From: Saturnia japonica
Taxonomy: Eukaryota > Arthropoda > Insecta > Lepidoptera > Saturniidae
Length of the DNA: 64,000 nt
Assembly (NCBI GenBank): GCA_033032175.1
Contig: CM065316.1
Location: 5,240,115 to 5,304,114 of the forward strand
Reading direction: 5' to 3'
A program made the position numbers and the translations under genes. How positions within the stretch are numbered: the stretch's first letter is position 1; every line of letters begins with the position of its first letter. Of the stretch, positions 22,431-34,736 are shown piece by piece. The notes beneath the pieces were generated by a model. That model saw only the letters and a program-made list of their open reading frames with translations, did no database searches and was not told the origin of the DNA.

Positions 22431-23205
22431 AAAAATCATTATCAATTGCTCTAAGTAACGTATATGACATACCTATTTAAATACATCTATTTTCGTATAA
22501 ATGCATTTCAAATAGTTTTACGTTCTCATGAAAGATATAATCGTATCAAATCATCGCCTTATCTGCTTATTCCGTAACTGAGAAACTATAATCATAAACA
22601 ATTACAAAAGAATGAACTAATAACACCTAACATACATAACTCATAAAATTCACACACATGTGAAATTTGACTCATTAATGGCTTATTATTTTGCAGTTCA
22701 ATTAAGAGTGATAATTAAAATAAAAACTTTACTGAGAATAATAAAATGTCATTCCTCGTATTCCCAGTAATGTAATTACAAAATGATATTATTTACTGGG
22801 CACGCGTGACTCACACATGAGTAATGGCGGACGCGGCACCGCGGCACCGGGCGGCGTACAATGCCAAGCGCCATTCCCTATCAGCAGCGAACAGAATCGA
22901 GCGGTGAACCACATTCGTAATAGCAATTTTGAAATCAATCTAAACTTTTTCTGACGTTCCCAATATCAATAAACTTTCGATTACTCTTATATATCTCGGT
23001 ATAAGAGGCAAGCACGTTGAATAACACATTCTTCGTAGCGCTGATGAAACATTCATGTCCACAATATAAATTTATTAACATAACAAAAGCCACTTAAATT
23101 ATAATTACACGTCACTTTCCTTTTCGTTTACGTAATTTATATTATGTTTGCTTATAATTCCCGTGTTATTTGTGAATTTCATGTATTTATACAAAGAATC
23201 CGCAT
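22431..23205. other. Intronic stretch with a GC-rich patch
   Basis: Bases 22795-22915 form a compact CpG-rich patch ('gcggcaccgcggcaccgggc') in AT-rich DNA. The rest is unremarkable. Confidence 0.4.
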
Positions 23206-23212
23206 GTATATA

Positions 23213-23300
23213 ACTAGCTGGGCCCCACGGATTCATCTCTGTTAAATTTATTCAACCAACTCTCCACCGCGCGCCGCGCCGCACAGTGGGCTGATATCGG
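23213..23300 (-). mobile_element. Helitron-like family B 3' end
   Basis: Starts with A then CTAG (23214-23217) and 'ctgggccccacggattcatc', the reverse complement of the family's terminal region. Only the terminal ~85 bp are recognisable. Confidence 0.55.
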
Positions 23301-23871
23301 AGCCTCCCTTTCATAGGACTTTAGAAAAATGAAATATGTTATTTCATAGTTTTAAGTATAGTTTTGTCAAAACAGTCCTATCATTGTATAATTTAGCAAT
23401 TTCTAGCTTTATTTTTAACTTCTACACCATATAATATGGACTTGTAAATTTCAAATGTATGAAAATGGATATTCTTTTCTTCATAACTTTTTTGTGTTTT
23501 GAGTTGTAAAGCTGAAACTTATATATATCGTTACTGGGGTGGTAATGAACCTTTAGGACCTTTCACCTTGACCCAAGGCGTCCCCGTTCAACAGATATTT
23601 GTAGATGAAAATTTCATACTTTGATAACATTGTATTGAGGTGAAATCATCAATCTGTAGGTTTATTTTCGACCTGAATGCTACAGGTATCGATTAATAAA
23701 GTTACCCCTGATTTACTCTACCGCTTCGTTTTCAAAAATACGATTCAGAATTCGTTTTAAAAACTTTCCTCAAATAAAGAAGATATAAAATATAAAAAGA
23801 TTTTTTGGTTCCAAAGATTAGTAGGTTCAAAAAAACACTCTTTTGATCTTTATAATAGTTACTAGCGACCT

Positions 23872-24219
23872 GCCCAAGCTTCGCACAGGTACTATTTACG
23901 AAGTGGTGTATTTTGTGTTTAAAAATCCTGATTTAGAGTTTATCGCTTTAATATTGACAGTACATAACTTCATAACTGCCTCATTAGCCTCGTGGTCCTA
24001 AACGCGGATCCTTATTGAAATAAATACGTTATTTGTCACAAGTATTTAATTTTGAACAAAATTGCCCTTTCCATCAATTGATTTTAATGAATATTTTAAG
24101 ATATATCACAGTTTTAAAATAACTCCGCAGCAAAATAAAGTTCAGCTCCTTTAGAATTGTATTATAGGCGCCTACGACCGATTCTCTCTCACACACGCAC
24201 ACGGTCGCGGGTCAGCTAG
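23872..24219. mobile_element. Helitron-like pieces with opposed CTAG ends
   Basis: An inward-facing terminus ('ctagcgacctgcccaagctt') at the left and an outward one ('acggtcgcgggtcagctag') at the right bound about 350 bp. Bases 23977-24010 inside resemble the head of the family 1 SINE ('ctgcctcattagcctcgtgg'). It is best read as two or more overlapping insertions, not a single element. Confidence 0.5.
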
Positions 24220-24415
24220 TCATAAATAAAGTTTAAATAGCTTAGTATACCTACTAAAACAGCTGGTGTTCGAATGCAAAATACTAAAATGCATTTTCGG
24301 TGTCGGTGCCGTCTTGAATAATGAAGAATGTTGTGGGCGGTACACAATCATGAGCTATAAGAGTTATAAAAGCATCCAAGTGTCGTTAGAACATTTAAAA
24401 TTTGTCGCCTACAAT

Positions 24416-24873
24416 GGGCTGGACAAATCGTAGGGATGGAAGAGACCAGGATAACCAAAAGTCTTTTGGAGTAAACCCTGATGGACGTAGACCTCGAGAC
24501 AGGCCATAGCTCAGCAAATTTTTTGAAATTGGGTTGGACAAATCGTAGGGATGGAAGAGACCAGGATAACCAAGTCTTTTGGAGTAAACCCTGATGGACG
24601 TAGACCTCGAGACAGGCCTTAACTCAGCAAAATTTTTGAAATTGGGCTGGACAAATCGTAGGGATGGAAGAGACCAGGATAACCAAAAGTCTTTTGGAGT
24701 AAACCCTGATGGACGTAGACCTCGAGACAGGCCTTAGCTCAGCAAAATTTTTGAAATTGGGCTGGACAAATCGTAGGGATGGACGAGACCAGGATAACCA
24801 AAAGTCTTTTGGAGTAAACCCTGATGGACGTAGAACTCGAGACAGGCCTTAACTCAGCAAAATTTTTGAAATT
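24416..24873 (+). repeat. Tandem array of four 113-115-bp units derived from a LINE 3' end
   Basis: Units begin 'gggctggacaaatcgtaggg' (or ggttgg) at 24416, 24531, 24644 and 24759 and are nearly identical. One frame of each unit reads 'KSFGVNPDGRRPRDRP', the arginine/glycine-rich C-terminal signature seen at the end of many LINE reverse transcriptases. The sequence after the array (to about 25000, ending in ATGATG repeats) looks like the LINE 3' tail. The unit was amplified after insertion. Confidence 0.85.
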
Positions 24874-26639
24874 ATTCAAAAACAATCTGTGTAAACAAGT
24901 TAAAAGAGAAAGTCTGAAATAGATCGTTCTGGAGAGATACTGGACCAGACTAAGGTTCACCTTTGTCTGTTAAACCAAATGATAATGATGATGATACTAA
25001 AAAACAAATGCAAGGATACCATGATACCTATCCTATACAAAAGATGCTTATGACAATCCCCTTAAACTTAATAGACCTATTATTACCAATTCCAAATATT
25101 ATTTATACCTAAGGTTAGTGCAAACTAAGGATGCCTAACAATACTTTACGGTTAGATATCATAAGAAAACCAACAAAAAGGCTCCAATCCAGTGCTTTCT
25201 TATAGATAGATAACCATGTCTAATAAACATAAAATCAGTATAAACGCCTATAATAAATAAAGGGTAGATGCAGGTTTTTATTATAAACAAATAAATACAT
25301 TTTATAAACATTTATTAACATTTATTATTTTTATCAAGTTTGTTAACATAGTACTATTTTTAATCAATATTAAGGCTCGAAAATTGTTGCATGCTGTGCT
25401 CGCCTGTAAGTGGAGTACTACATAATTATTGAGATGTGTTCGTATAACTAAAATATAATCATGTATCATATGTTGTGGCTCTGTTGGCGCGCCAAATAAA
25501 TAAATAAATATATAACAAAAATACATTATACATTTACTATTCATTCTTTATTTGTTTATTATAAATTATAGCGAACTATACAGTGAGATATAAATATGTT
25601 TCATCAGTCGTCATCACTATGACGAGCTAAAATTAATATGATGTAGGTCTCATAATAAAATATTTTGGTCTATCCTATTTTAAATAGTAACTTAACAATA
25701 TGAGATTAAACCGGTTAACGGATTTTATAATATAATTATCAGTCTGTATTAGCTAGTTCTAAGATACAAGTCTCCGTAAAAGCTTCCGGCTCGTTGGGCG
25801 CCAATATCTATAATTACTGTACCTACTACTATTCTATTAGAATTCAGTAAACTTCCACCTCGCTCTAATAATGGTGCTTGTTAAGAACTTGTAACAACTA
25901 TCCACGTGTGTATTTTACTATGTCATAATAAACAATACTATGTACGCTTCGCGGATTCTATATATATCATTATCAGAATAAAAAATAACTTAAATAGCTC
26001 AGGGAAAATGTAGATTCATATTTGTGAAACAATATTCAGAATTGAATCAGTAGTCCCTCCTACATACAAACTCTATAGTGTTAGTATAGACTAAAGGTTA
26101 AAGGTATTAGATTCCACAGAGTAATGTTAGAATTATAATTCTTTGAATCTTATCAGTGGGTTTAATTCAGTTTTCTGCATGAAAAGTAATAAAATATATC
26201 GAGAGATAGTTCATGAAATCTGTCGATTAAAACCTTTTTAAATCTCGTTATTGTTTCTCTAATCTTCTGGAAGGCTAAAAGCCGAAGGAAAATCTAAATT
26301 TAACCCGGCTTGATATATTCAAATACCCTTAGTACCTACTGGCGAGTAAAAAATATGAAGAATAAAAGCTGAGTTTAGATATTTGACGCCCACCTATTCA
26401 CTACATCAACAACGAAAAACATTCACTGTAAAATATGAGACTAATATATATCTATAAAATATTGCACTGTATGTCATCTTGTGATTAGGTTCGATGTTGA
26501 TGGTTTTCAATAATAATTATTGGTATCTGGTACATAATTAAATATCGTATTTTGTTGTCTGTTCTATTAGAACAACACAATATTCGTACCTATACTACAA
26601 AATGTACGTATAAAATTGAAGCATAGTAGGAATGGAAAT
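24874..26639. other. Intronic stretch without a supported gene
   Basis: AT-rich. It includes an AAAT microsatellite near 25493-25510. No coding or RNA gene was recognised. Confidence 0.45.
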
Positions 26640-27500
26640 TTCTGGAAACATCGGGAATAAATATTTTGCGTCAATGTTGGAGAATCAGACCGGTCTGCTC
26701 TAAAAGCTGGTGTTCCCCAAGGCGACACTCTATCTCCATTTTTATAAGTTTACTTACGCCTTTTAGAAAATCCCGCTAACATCTCTGTGCTGACGACATG
26801 TAATTGCATTGCATTGCAAAATAAAGAATATACCAGCTTTAATCAATAATTTAAACGAGGACCTCTGAAATTTAATTTCCTGGACTGCATCTTCGGGATT
26901 AATGTTAATCTCATGCAGTGTCAATCCATAACAATTAGCAGCTCAAAATATCTTGCTAAAATTACAATTAGCAGCTCAAAACAGCTTGCTAAAATTAACT
27001 TTAATTATTTGATTCCTCTTCAATACAAGAAATGTAGGTACCATTCCCTTACTCAACTACTGTAAAAAATATTGTTATCATATTCGATATTAAATTATGC
27101 TGGGCAGACCAAAAGTCAAGAAATTATTATGAAATTGAACGCTTCTCTTCAATCTCTCATGCGTTCAAATTTTTTTTCTCTACTCACAATAGACAGCTAA
27201 GATCTGATTCTTTAATTCTCAGTATACCAAATCATCCTACTAATTCTCGCGATCGCGAAGCCGTAAAAGCAGCACGTCTGTGGAATTCGCTTCCTTTCAA
27301 CATCTAACTAGCCATCTCTCGATATTCCTTCAAGCATTCACTACGTTGGTTCTACTTGGAGCAGTTAAATATCGGCTACAATTTTTTTTTACTAAATATT
27401 ATACATACCTTTCTCTTGCTCCCCTGTAAGATTGGTAAAGAATGTTTTTTATCATTAAGCCTTCCGATTATACTATTATACGTAATAAAGGAGTAAATTA
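26640..27500 (+). pseudogene. Reverse-transcriptase remnant and 3' end of a Jockey-type LINE
   Basis: Near 26680-26760 the frame reads 'LKAGVPQGDTLSPFL', the conserved block 4 of non-LTR reverse transcriptases. A decayed catalytic YADD block ('ADDM') follows at about 26795. Further on, 'SRDREAVKAARLWNSLPF' (about 27250-27300) is the typical C-terminal segment of Jockey-like polymerases. The untranslated tail 'cctttctcttgctcccctgt' matches the LINE end at 19090-19215. Several stops and frameshifts make it inactive. Family-level naming is by motif only. Confidence 0.8.
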
Positions 27501-28340
27501 ATAATTTTTTGGAATAAAAAATACAAAATATTCGACAACCATTATCTGTCAAGAATCATACCTGCCTAAATCCAGTATATTCATATTGACAGACTTTACA
27601 AAATGATCTAACTAATTTTCTTTTCGTATTACCCACGGCTTTTTCAGCTTAATCGTCAGGTGAAGTTGATGCTAGCAGAGCGGATCACCTAGAATTAGCA
27701 TGAGGTGAAAGCAATCAACTAAGGCCCACGTTACACGCAACACGAGTAAAAAATTTGAATACGCAATATGGAATAGAAAACGCACCAGCGTGTGCATAGG
27801 TTTTATTCGTTTAAAGAAGTAACACAATCAGTCATAAATATTACTTTGACCGTTATATACCTATTAATTCAAACAAAAGTGAATAGTCGATTTTCATAAA
27901 AAAAATTGATTCCGAATTTAAATAATACAAAAACAAAATATGTTTTGGTCAATAACACACTTTATAGAAAAACTGGGCATTCATCACGCAATATTAATAA
28001 TATCATATTTTAGTACTAATGAGACGTTTCACAGATTAATATTTTATTTATCAAAGACAAACAAACCTTTATTGCTAATAATAAATTTTATAGTCTACTC
28101 TATAAGCCAAAATCGAAAATCAGAAAAATATAATTTCACATTCTATGATTGCAGAACTGTCTGATCATTTAATTCGATACATTTTTTTAATAATTTAGTT
28201 ATCTCATGTATTCAGCTCATAAAGCAGCTTGCGTTGCAGAGTTGTATACAAATACATATAAAAGTTCATATGTAAATTTTGCGAGTATTAAAACATCAAC
28301 TTTCATTCGTTGTTTTGTCGGTTTTTATAATAACATATAA
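27501..28340. other. Intronic stretch without a supported gene
   Basis: AT-rich. Nothing recognised beyond short low-complexity runs. Confidence 0.4.
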
Positions 28341-28559
28341 TCTAAATATATAAAAGAAAACCGTGATTGACTAACTGACTGATCTATCCACATACAGCTC
28401 AACCCACTGAACTGATTTAGCTGAAATTTGGCATACGGATAGTTATTATGACGCAGCCATCCACTAAAAACGGATTATTTAAATTTCAACCCCTAATAGG
28501 GTGTATCGGGGTTTTCTATCCAAAATTTTAACACTGGTGAGACCGTGAGGCTCATTTAG
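28341..28559 (+). mobile_element. Short Helitron-like element
   Basis: It opens 'tctaaatatataaaagaaaa', the TC-start common among moth and butterfly Helitrons. It continues with 'ttagctgaaatttggcata' and ends 'ggtgagaccgtgaggctcat' then TTAG-T, a decayed CTAG. Non-autonomous. Confidence 0.65.
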
Positions 28560-29814
28560 TTTTGTATAATTTTAAAAAGCCAGCGGAATAAAATAATTGT
28601 GCTCTACTGGCATCTCTATTTGAGAGCTTCACTAGCCCCCACGCGCTAGCTTACTATATTCTACGTCTTTTGTTTAAAATCACTCTTGCAATTCATTAGT
28701 ACATATTTTACACTTTTCACAAACAGATATGCGTAACTTAATTTATTTACGATCTTCATGTAATAGGTGAAAAATTATATTAATATTTTCAATAATAATA
28801 ACCTGAAAAATCCCAACCTCCTCATAAAATAAACCTAACTCACGCGCTCAACAAAATTTATTCTGCGCGAGTACAAAAATGTATAACATAAATTGAATGA
28901 AAATTCTTTAATAAAAATAATTTTGCATAGAGATTAATCATGAACAAACTAATAAAAAAGTTGTTTTAATTTTCAATATTTACATAAATAATTAAACTGT
29001 AAATTACATAACAGATTACCTATTATAAAATTAAGTGAAGTTTTTTGTGTTAGTATAATATATTAAGATAATAAAACTACGGAATAAATAGTGTACAGTA
29101 CGAACAGTACGTACAGTACAGTAATTTACGATAATATTTCCAATATTAAAGTTGAAATTGTATTTATTAATCTCATAAGGATTATTCGTTATTAAAACTC
29201 GAGTATGGATATAATTCTGTTTGCAAAATCGATTATTAATTAGATTATTTATACTTTCATTTGGATTAGATTAGATAAATATACTTTAGATCCATCTTTC
29301 TCAAAGTGGACAATAAGTTCCCCTTAAAAGCGCTAGAGACTTTCTTGGAGGGAGGAGTGGAAAATTTGGGGATGTAAAAATTTTGATACGTATTTACGAG
29401 ATAGTTCCTATCTCAAACTAAGGTTAAATAAGTACATACCTATTATAACTGCGTTAATAATGTCATTTCTCATTGCTACCTAAGTGTTTTTAAGATGCGT
29501 TATTTAAAACAAATTAGGAAGGCGCTAAAGGAAATTAGGAGGAGCTTCCTCTATACTTTCTCCAAAGTGCCTTAAGTAGGTAACAGCTTTTCAACTTAAG
29601 GCCTTCTTCATCTACGAGTAGAAGCTGTATGGCTTAAATCTATGTCTTACTGTGAACATAAGATCTAGTAATACGTAACATTCTTAAGTTATAATTATGA
29701 CTTTTCACTTATTTATTAATGTATTAATAACAACCTATACCTTACTCGTTCTTTGTCATATCTTTCTTTCTGTCATTTGCCCAAGTGCCCTATTAAGGTC
29801 TAATTGAAGAATTT
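28560..29814. other. Intronic stretch without a supported gene
   Basis: AT-rich. Contains a short 'acagtac'-based repeat cluster at 29094-29123. Nothing else stands out. Confidence 0.4.
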
Positions 29815-29956
29815 TTAAGGCCGATTTTTCAATCGCCAGTCAACTTTATTTGAGGAATAGTTTTGACGTTTTTAAAGGTAAAGTGTGTAAAACCTGTCTC
29901 AAATTAAAAATAATTACTCAAATAAAGTTGTCTGGTGATTGAAGATCGGGCCTTAA
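29815..29956. mobile_element. Foldback MITE flanked by TTAA
   Basis: A 134-bp element (29819-29952) with TTAA on both sides (29815-29818, 29953-29956), the target duplication of piggyBac-type transposons. The left arm 'tcaactttatttgag' pairs with the right arm 'ctcaaataaagttg'. The outer parts 'ggccgatttttcaatcgcca' and 'tggtgattgaagatcgggcc' also pair. Arms of ~36 bp leave a short centre, so the element is nearly a hairpin. Confidence 0.88.
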
Positions 29957-29965
29957 TGTAATTTC

Positions 29966-30155
29966 TACAAAAAAAAAACATGTATCCAGTTCACACGCAA
30001 TAGAAGTGATAAGTGAAATAACTTCTTTTTTCTTCTCTTCTTTTAGTTTTAAAAATCCTAAATCAGAGGGACTCGAACTATCGACTACGTACTGTACGAA
30101 CAGCAGTGCATACAAGCCTGGTCGACACACCGCTAGGCCAATTCGACGAGGATCG
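29966..30155 (-). mobile_element. tRNA-derived SINE, family 2, copy 2
   Basis: On the - strand the A box is 'tggcctagcggtg' and the B box 'agttcgagtcc'. These are followed by a body and tail shared with 1950-2140 ('gcgtgtgaactg' then a T run). The tRNA part is better kept here than in the other copy, but the long common tail argues against a functional tRNA gene. Confidence 0.78.
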
Positions 30156-31008
30156 TAATCTAAAAATAATGACTTTCATTAACCATGTATATATCCCATT
30201 CTCGCGCAGGCTAAATCTTATAGATGTGTTTATCTCTTTTTAATGTCGGTCGGGTCGGACACTTTTAACTCGAAAAAAGTAGGTGCGTGCGTTAGCTTTA
30301 CGTGACGCACAACATCGAACGCCTTCACTTCAATTCGACTACCTTCACAATAAAACAAAAGGCTATAAAGAAGCAACTTCATCTAATCGTTTTTTCATTA
30401 CGTTCCTAAAGAGGCTTAACTTAAAAAATATTATAATTCAAAAAGTGACAACCCTTAGAATCAAATTAAGCAACCGAAGGAGCAATCGACACATTTACAA
30501 ACCGAGTAGCAATCGATTCTCAAGAACGACCACAAACATCTTATATTTTACATGATTACATACGAAACGGAAGCCAATGATTGGCGGGCGCGGGGCGCGG
30601 AGGGAGCGACGCGACCGCAAATATAATATGTGAAGATATTCACACCGGTTCACGTAATGCCGGGAGCTGTTATTGTGACCCATTAGATAGGCAATAGGTT
30701 GATTATGATGAGATTAAAAAAATACACTTGTACCTACATGTACAATACATACATACAATTTCGTTGGTTTCTTTGTTATAATACGAGTTACATCCAGTTA
30801 CAGTACACATAACACAATTTTATTAAACACTTCTACTAAACATTAACTTGAACTTTTAAATCCTTAGATTTTGCAATTTGTTTTTGGGATTCCTTTTGAT
30901 AACTATTTAGGTGTATACCCTAAGTATGCTTTTTCTTTTTTGAATTGCCTATCTACCGAGTGACCGGATAATGTGAAAATGGATTTATAACTTATTACTA
31001 ACAATTCT
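30156..31008. other. Intronic stretch with a GC-rich patch
   Basis: Bases 30560-30625 are markedly GC-rich ('gcgggcgcggggcgcggagg') against an AT-rich background. No exon is supported. Confidence 0.4.
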
Positions 31009-31209
31009 CCTCGACTGCTATGAGCGAGGTCCTGGGTTAGAATAAGGTCGAGCAAGGTGTTATTGGGTTTTTCCTATGAAATTCTCAGTAGCAACTCGGA
31101 TTTTGGTTTCGTGCCCGATTAATGGCAACAGGCTCGCCCTCTATTACATGGGACTTAAAAACATACTCGGCGAGCTGTGGGAGTGTACATGATGGTATGT
31201 TATGTTATG
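31009..31209 (+). mobile_element. tRNA-derived SINE, family 1, copy C (5'-truncated)
   Basis: It starts within the tRNA-like head ('ctcgactgctatgagcgagg'), so the A box is missing and the B box is decayed. The body ('gggtttttcctatgaaattc') and the 'tatgttatgtta' tail match copies A and B. It also lacks the 'cctctgcctaacccttcgg' segment near the end. Confidence 0.8.
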
Positions 31210-31219
31210 TGTTCTTTTA

Positions 31220-31520
31220 ATCTAGTTGTGCCCTACCGTTCCACCCGTGTTAAATGTTTTCAATTCTCCATGGTACGGCGTCGCCACCAACGCACTCATG
31301 TAGCCATGCTTAACGTTGTTCTCTCTTCCCGTACTTGACTACAGCTTGCCAGATTGCTTGACATTTGTGGCTACTGCACCGCTCCTTAGTGTCATAGCGT
31401 GAAGTTATATTATAGTTTATATCTTTCCTCAATAAACAGGCTAGAAAATGGGAAAAGATGTTTTAATATTTGACTGGTAGTTGTAGAGATTAGCGCGTTC
31501 AAACAAACAACATTTTGAAC
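31220..31520 (-). mobile_element. Helitron-like non-autonomous element, family B
   Basis: A fairly complete copy on the - strand: 'ccgtacttgactacagcttg', 'catagcgtgaagttatatta' and 'gattagcgcgttcaaacaaa'. It is used here as the reference for the split copy at 18000-18800. Confidence 0.62.
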
Positions 31521-31803
31521 TTTATATTTTAGTATAGAAGTATACAACGTTTTTAATGTACATTCAATATTCAAGAGAAATAACTGTAAGTACTATACAG
31601 TCGTGGCTACGAAACCGCATCTAACAGAACCTAATTAAATATAAACTATTGAATCACGCATTCTGGGAGTTACTTTATATTTAAAAATACTTTCTGGTGA
31701 CGTATCATCTTGCTTAATTTAAGTGAATAATTTATTAATATACTACAAAACTGTCTACAATAAAATAACCTGTCTTGTTGTGACAATGGCTCTGAATGGT
31801 AGT

Positions 31804-33336
31804 ATACTACGATCTTATTCTGACACGTTTAGACATGTCGCGTTCCTTGATCTGCCATTGTATATCTAATAATCAAACGGATACCCCGTTGGTCCCCAAA
31901 AAGGGTCGCGACCACCGTGCAGATGATAATAAACGCTTCACAGTGTTTCTCTTTTGATTTGTTGCATTTTGAGATCTACTACGATCTTATTCTGACACGT
32001 TTAGACATGTCGCGTTCCTTGATCTGCCATTGTATATCTAATAATCAAACGGATACCCCGTTGGTACCCAAAAGGGTCGCGACACCGTACAGATGATAAT
32101 AAACGCTTCACAGTGTTTCTCTTTTGATTTGTTGCATTTTGAGATCTACTACGATCTTATTCTGACACGTTTAGACATGTCGCGTTCCTTGATCTGCCAT
32201 TGTATATCTAATAATCAAACGGATACCCCGTTGGTACCCAAAAGGGTCGCGACCACCGTACAGATGATAATAAACGCTTCACAGTGTTTCTCTTTTGATT
32301 TGTTGCATTTTGAGATCTACTACGATCTTATTCTGACACGTTTAGACATGTCGCGTTCCTTGATCTGCAATTGTATATCTAATAATCAAACGGATACGTT
32401 GGTCCAAAAAGGTCGCGACCACCGTGCAGATGATAATAAACGCTTCACAGTGTTTCTCTTTTGATTTGTTGCATTTTGAGATCTACTACGATCTTATTCT
32501 GACACGTTTAGACATGTCGCGTTCCTTGATCTGCCATTGTATATCTAATAATCAAACGGATACCCCGTTTGTACCCAAAAGTCGCGACCACCGTACAGAT
32601 GATAATAAACGCTTCACAGTTTTTCTCTTTTGATTTGTTGCATTTGAGATCTACTACGATCTTATTCTGACACGTTTAGACATGTCGCGTTCCTTGATCT
32701 GCCGTTGTATATCTAATAATCAAACGGATACCCCGTTGGTACCCAAAAGGGTCGCGACCACCGTACAGATGATAATAAACGCTTCACAGTGTTTCTCTTT
32801 TGATTTGTTGCATTTTGAGATCTACTACGATCTTATTCTGACACGTTTAGACATGTCGCGTTCCTTGATCTGCAATTGTATATCTAATAATCAAACGGAT
32901 ACCCCGTTGGTCCCCAAAAAGGGTCGCGACCACCGTGCAGATGATAATAAACGCTTCACAGTGTTTCTCTTTTGATTTGTTGCATTTTGAGATCTACTAC
33001 GATCTTATTCTGACACGTTTAGACATGTCGCGTTCCTTGATCTGCCATTGTATATCTAATAATCAAACGGATACCCCGTTTGTACCCAAAAGGGTCGCGA
33101 CCACCGTACAGATGATAATAAACGCTTCACAGTTTTTCTCTTTTGATTTGTTGCATTTTGAGATCTACTACGATCTTATTCTGACACGTTTAGACATGTC
33201 GCGTTCCTTGATCTGCCGTTGTATATCTAATAATCAAACGGATACCCCGTTGGTACCCAAAAGGGTCGCGACCACCATGCAGATGATAATAAACGCTTCA
33301 CAGTGTTTCTCTTTTGATTTGTTGCATTTTGAGATC
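31804..33336 (+). repeat. Nine-unit satellite of ~171 bp with trimeric higher-order structure
   Basis: Each unit contains 'gatcttattctgacacgttt', 'catgtcgcgttccttgatct', the palindrome 'ggtcgcgacc' and 'cgcttcacagt.tttctctt'. The anchor 'gatctta' occurs at 31811, 31983, 32153, 32324, 32490, 32658, 32829, 33001 and 33172, giving spacings of 166-172. Variant bases show a period of three: units 4 and 7 have 'ctgcaattg', units 5 and 8 'ctgccattg' with 'gtttgtacc' and 'acagttttt', units 6 and 9 'ctgccgttg'. Because 171 is divisible by three, one frame stays open through several units ('DLILTRLDMSRSLIC'). Small indels break it in units 4-6, and there is no start context or splice site. I treat it as non-coding. 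Confidence 0.95.
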
Positions 33337-34736
33337 AGCCAGTTGCCGAGAAACTTATAGTTCTACTATTATTAGGACTTTTATAAGAATAGTATTGCCA
33401 CAAGAAAGATAAATGAAAACCTACTTAGTTTACTAATGTGTAAAGTTTGTCACAAGCACGTTAGTTTAATAGTCTTTCCATGTTCGACATAAAATTGGAG
33501 TTTTACTAAACGAAGTTATAATAACCAAGCATATGAGTTCAAGGAATACAATGAACCTTTCAGTATGAGAAAACATTTTCTAATGTTATATTTCAATATA
33601 TTACTTTTGACATCCAATTGTTCCTTTTCACTTCTTAGAATCCATTTTCTTCTTCTTATTTTGGCGCCGCAGAAACACTAGCCACTTCAAAGTGGGGTCT
33701 AACAATATTTCAATTCTTGGTTGCCATCTTTTGTAGAGTGGGATGTATTCCACCAGTCGAGCTGCCCCAAGTAGAGAGAAATCTCTAAAGAAATTTCTCC
33801 ATGCCCTATCTCCCTCAATAAGTTTTTTTCCTTGTTATATGGACTTTTATACAATACACTTGCACTTAAGGGTTAAGTAACCTGCCTCGAAAGCTATACT
33901 AAAGAGGTAAGGAGCAATAGATAACTTTTCCATACTCGCTTCAATTTTACTAATACCGTTAAAACGTGCATCCGAAAGACCTTCAAGCATCAAAATCGCA
34001 TTAGGTATTTATTTAGCTGTAGACAATGAACAAGTGATCTCGGTATTCCGGAAACAATAGAAAGTGGAGTCGACTCGATTCACACGAGACCTTAACGAAA
34101 ATACATTACTAAAAGCCAAATTTGATGCGAGCTTACGAAATTATCACGTCAATGGCCGTAATTCATTTGTAGCAATTCTCTCAGGCTCAGCGAGTGTGTG
34201 ATCCAACTAATGTGATCTCGTTACGATTGTTACAACTAATTTTGTAACAGTATTTTTGTAATTTTCACACATGCATACAAGTAGACACCTATATCATATT
34301 TTTTAAATTGCGTATTCGTTAATTAACCTGAATTTGTGATTTTTCTACTAAGAAATATTAAAAAAAAATGTATTTTGTACGAAAGTTTCAAAGTTTCAAT
34401 CTATTCGATATCACAAATCGAAATCGTTTCGATTCATTTTTTGTTGTAGTTAAAAGTTACAATTAATTGCCCTATTTTAGAATATCAATAATATAAAAGT
34501 GTCTCTGGTACTGCGTTTTCATCAATTCAGACAGATTAACTATATTCCTTGATTTAGATCATGTGACAAAGGAAAAGTGATACCAATTAAGTCTTTCATA
34601 GAAAACAACAGAGCTAGAAACTCAACCGTATTTATATTAGATAATGCTTTATTTTATGTTCAATTATTACATTTAAAAGTATTTTTGTTAAGGATAGTTA
34701 TATTAGAAAGGAAAGATACGAGTCTTTTGAAGATTT
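33337..34736. other. Intronic stretch without a supported gene
   Basis: Mostly AT-rich. Bases 33655-33850 include 'ggcgccgcagaaacactagc' and look repeat-like but have no clear second copy here. No exon was found. Confidence 0.4.

Noticed and set aside
30060..30155. tRNA gene on the - strand
   Set aside because: The tRNA-like head is joined to a tail shared with 1950-2140, so it is a SINE copy.
31804..33336. CRISPR array
   Set aside because: The whole ~171-bp unit repeats, with no short repeat and unique spacer pattern, and the host is an animal.
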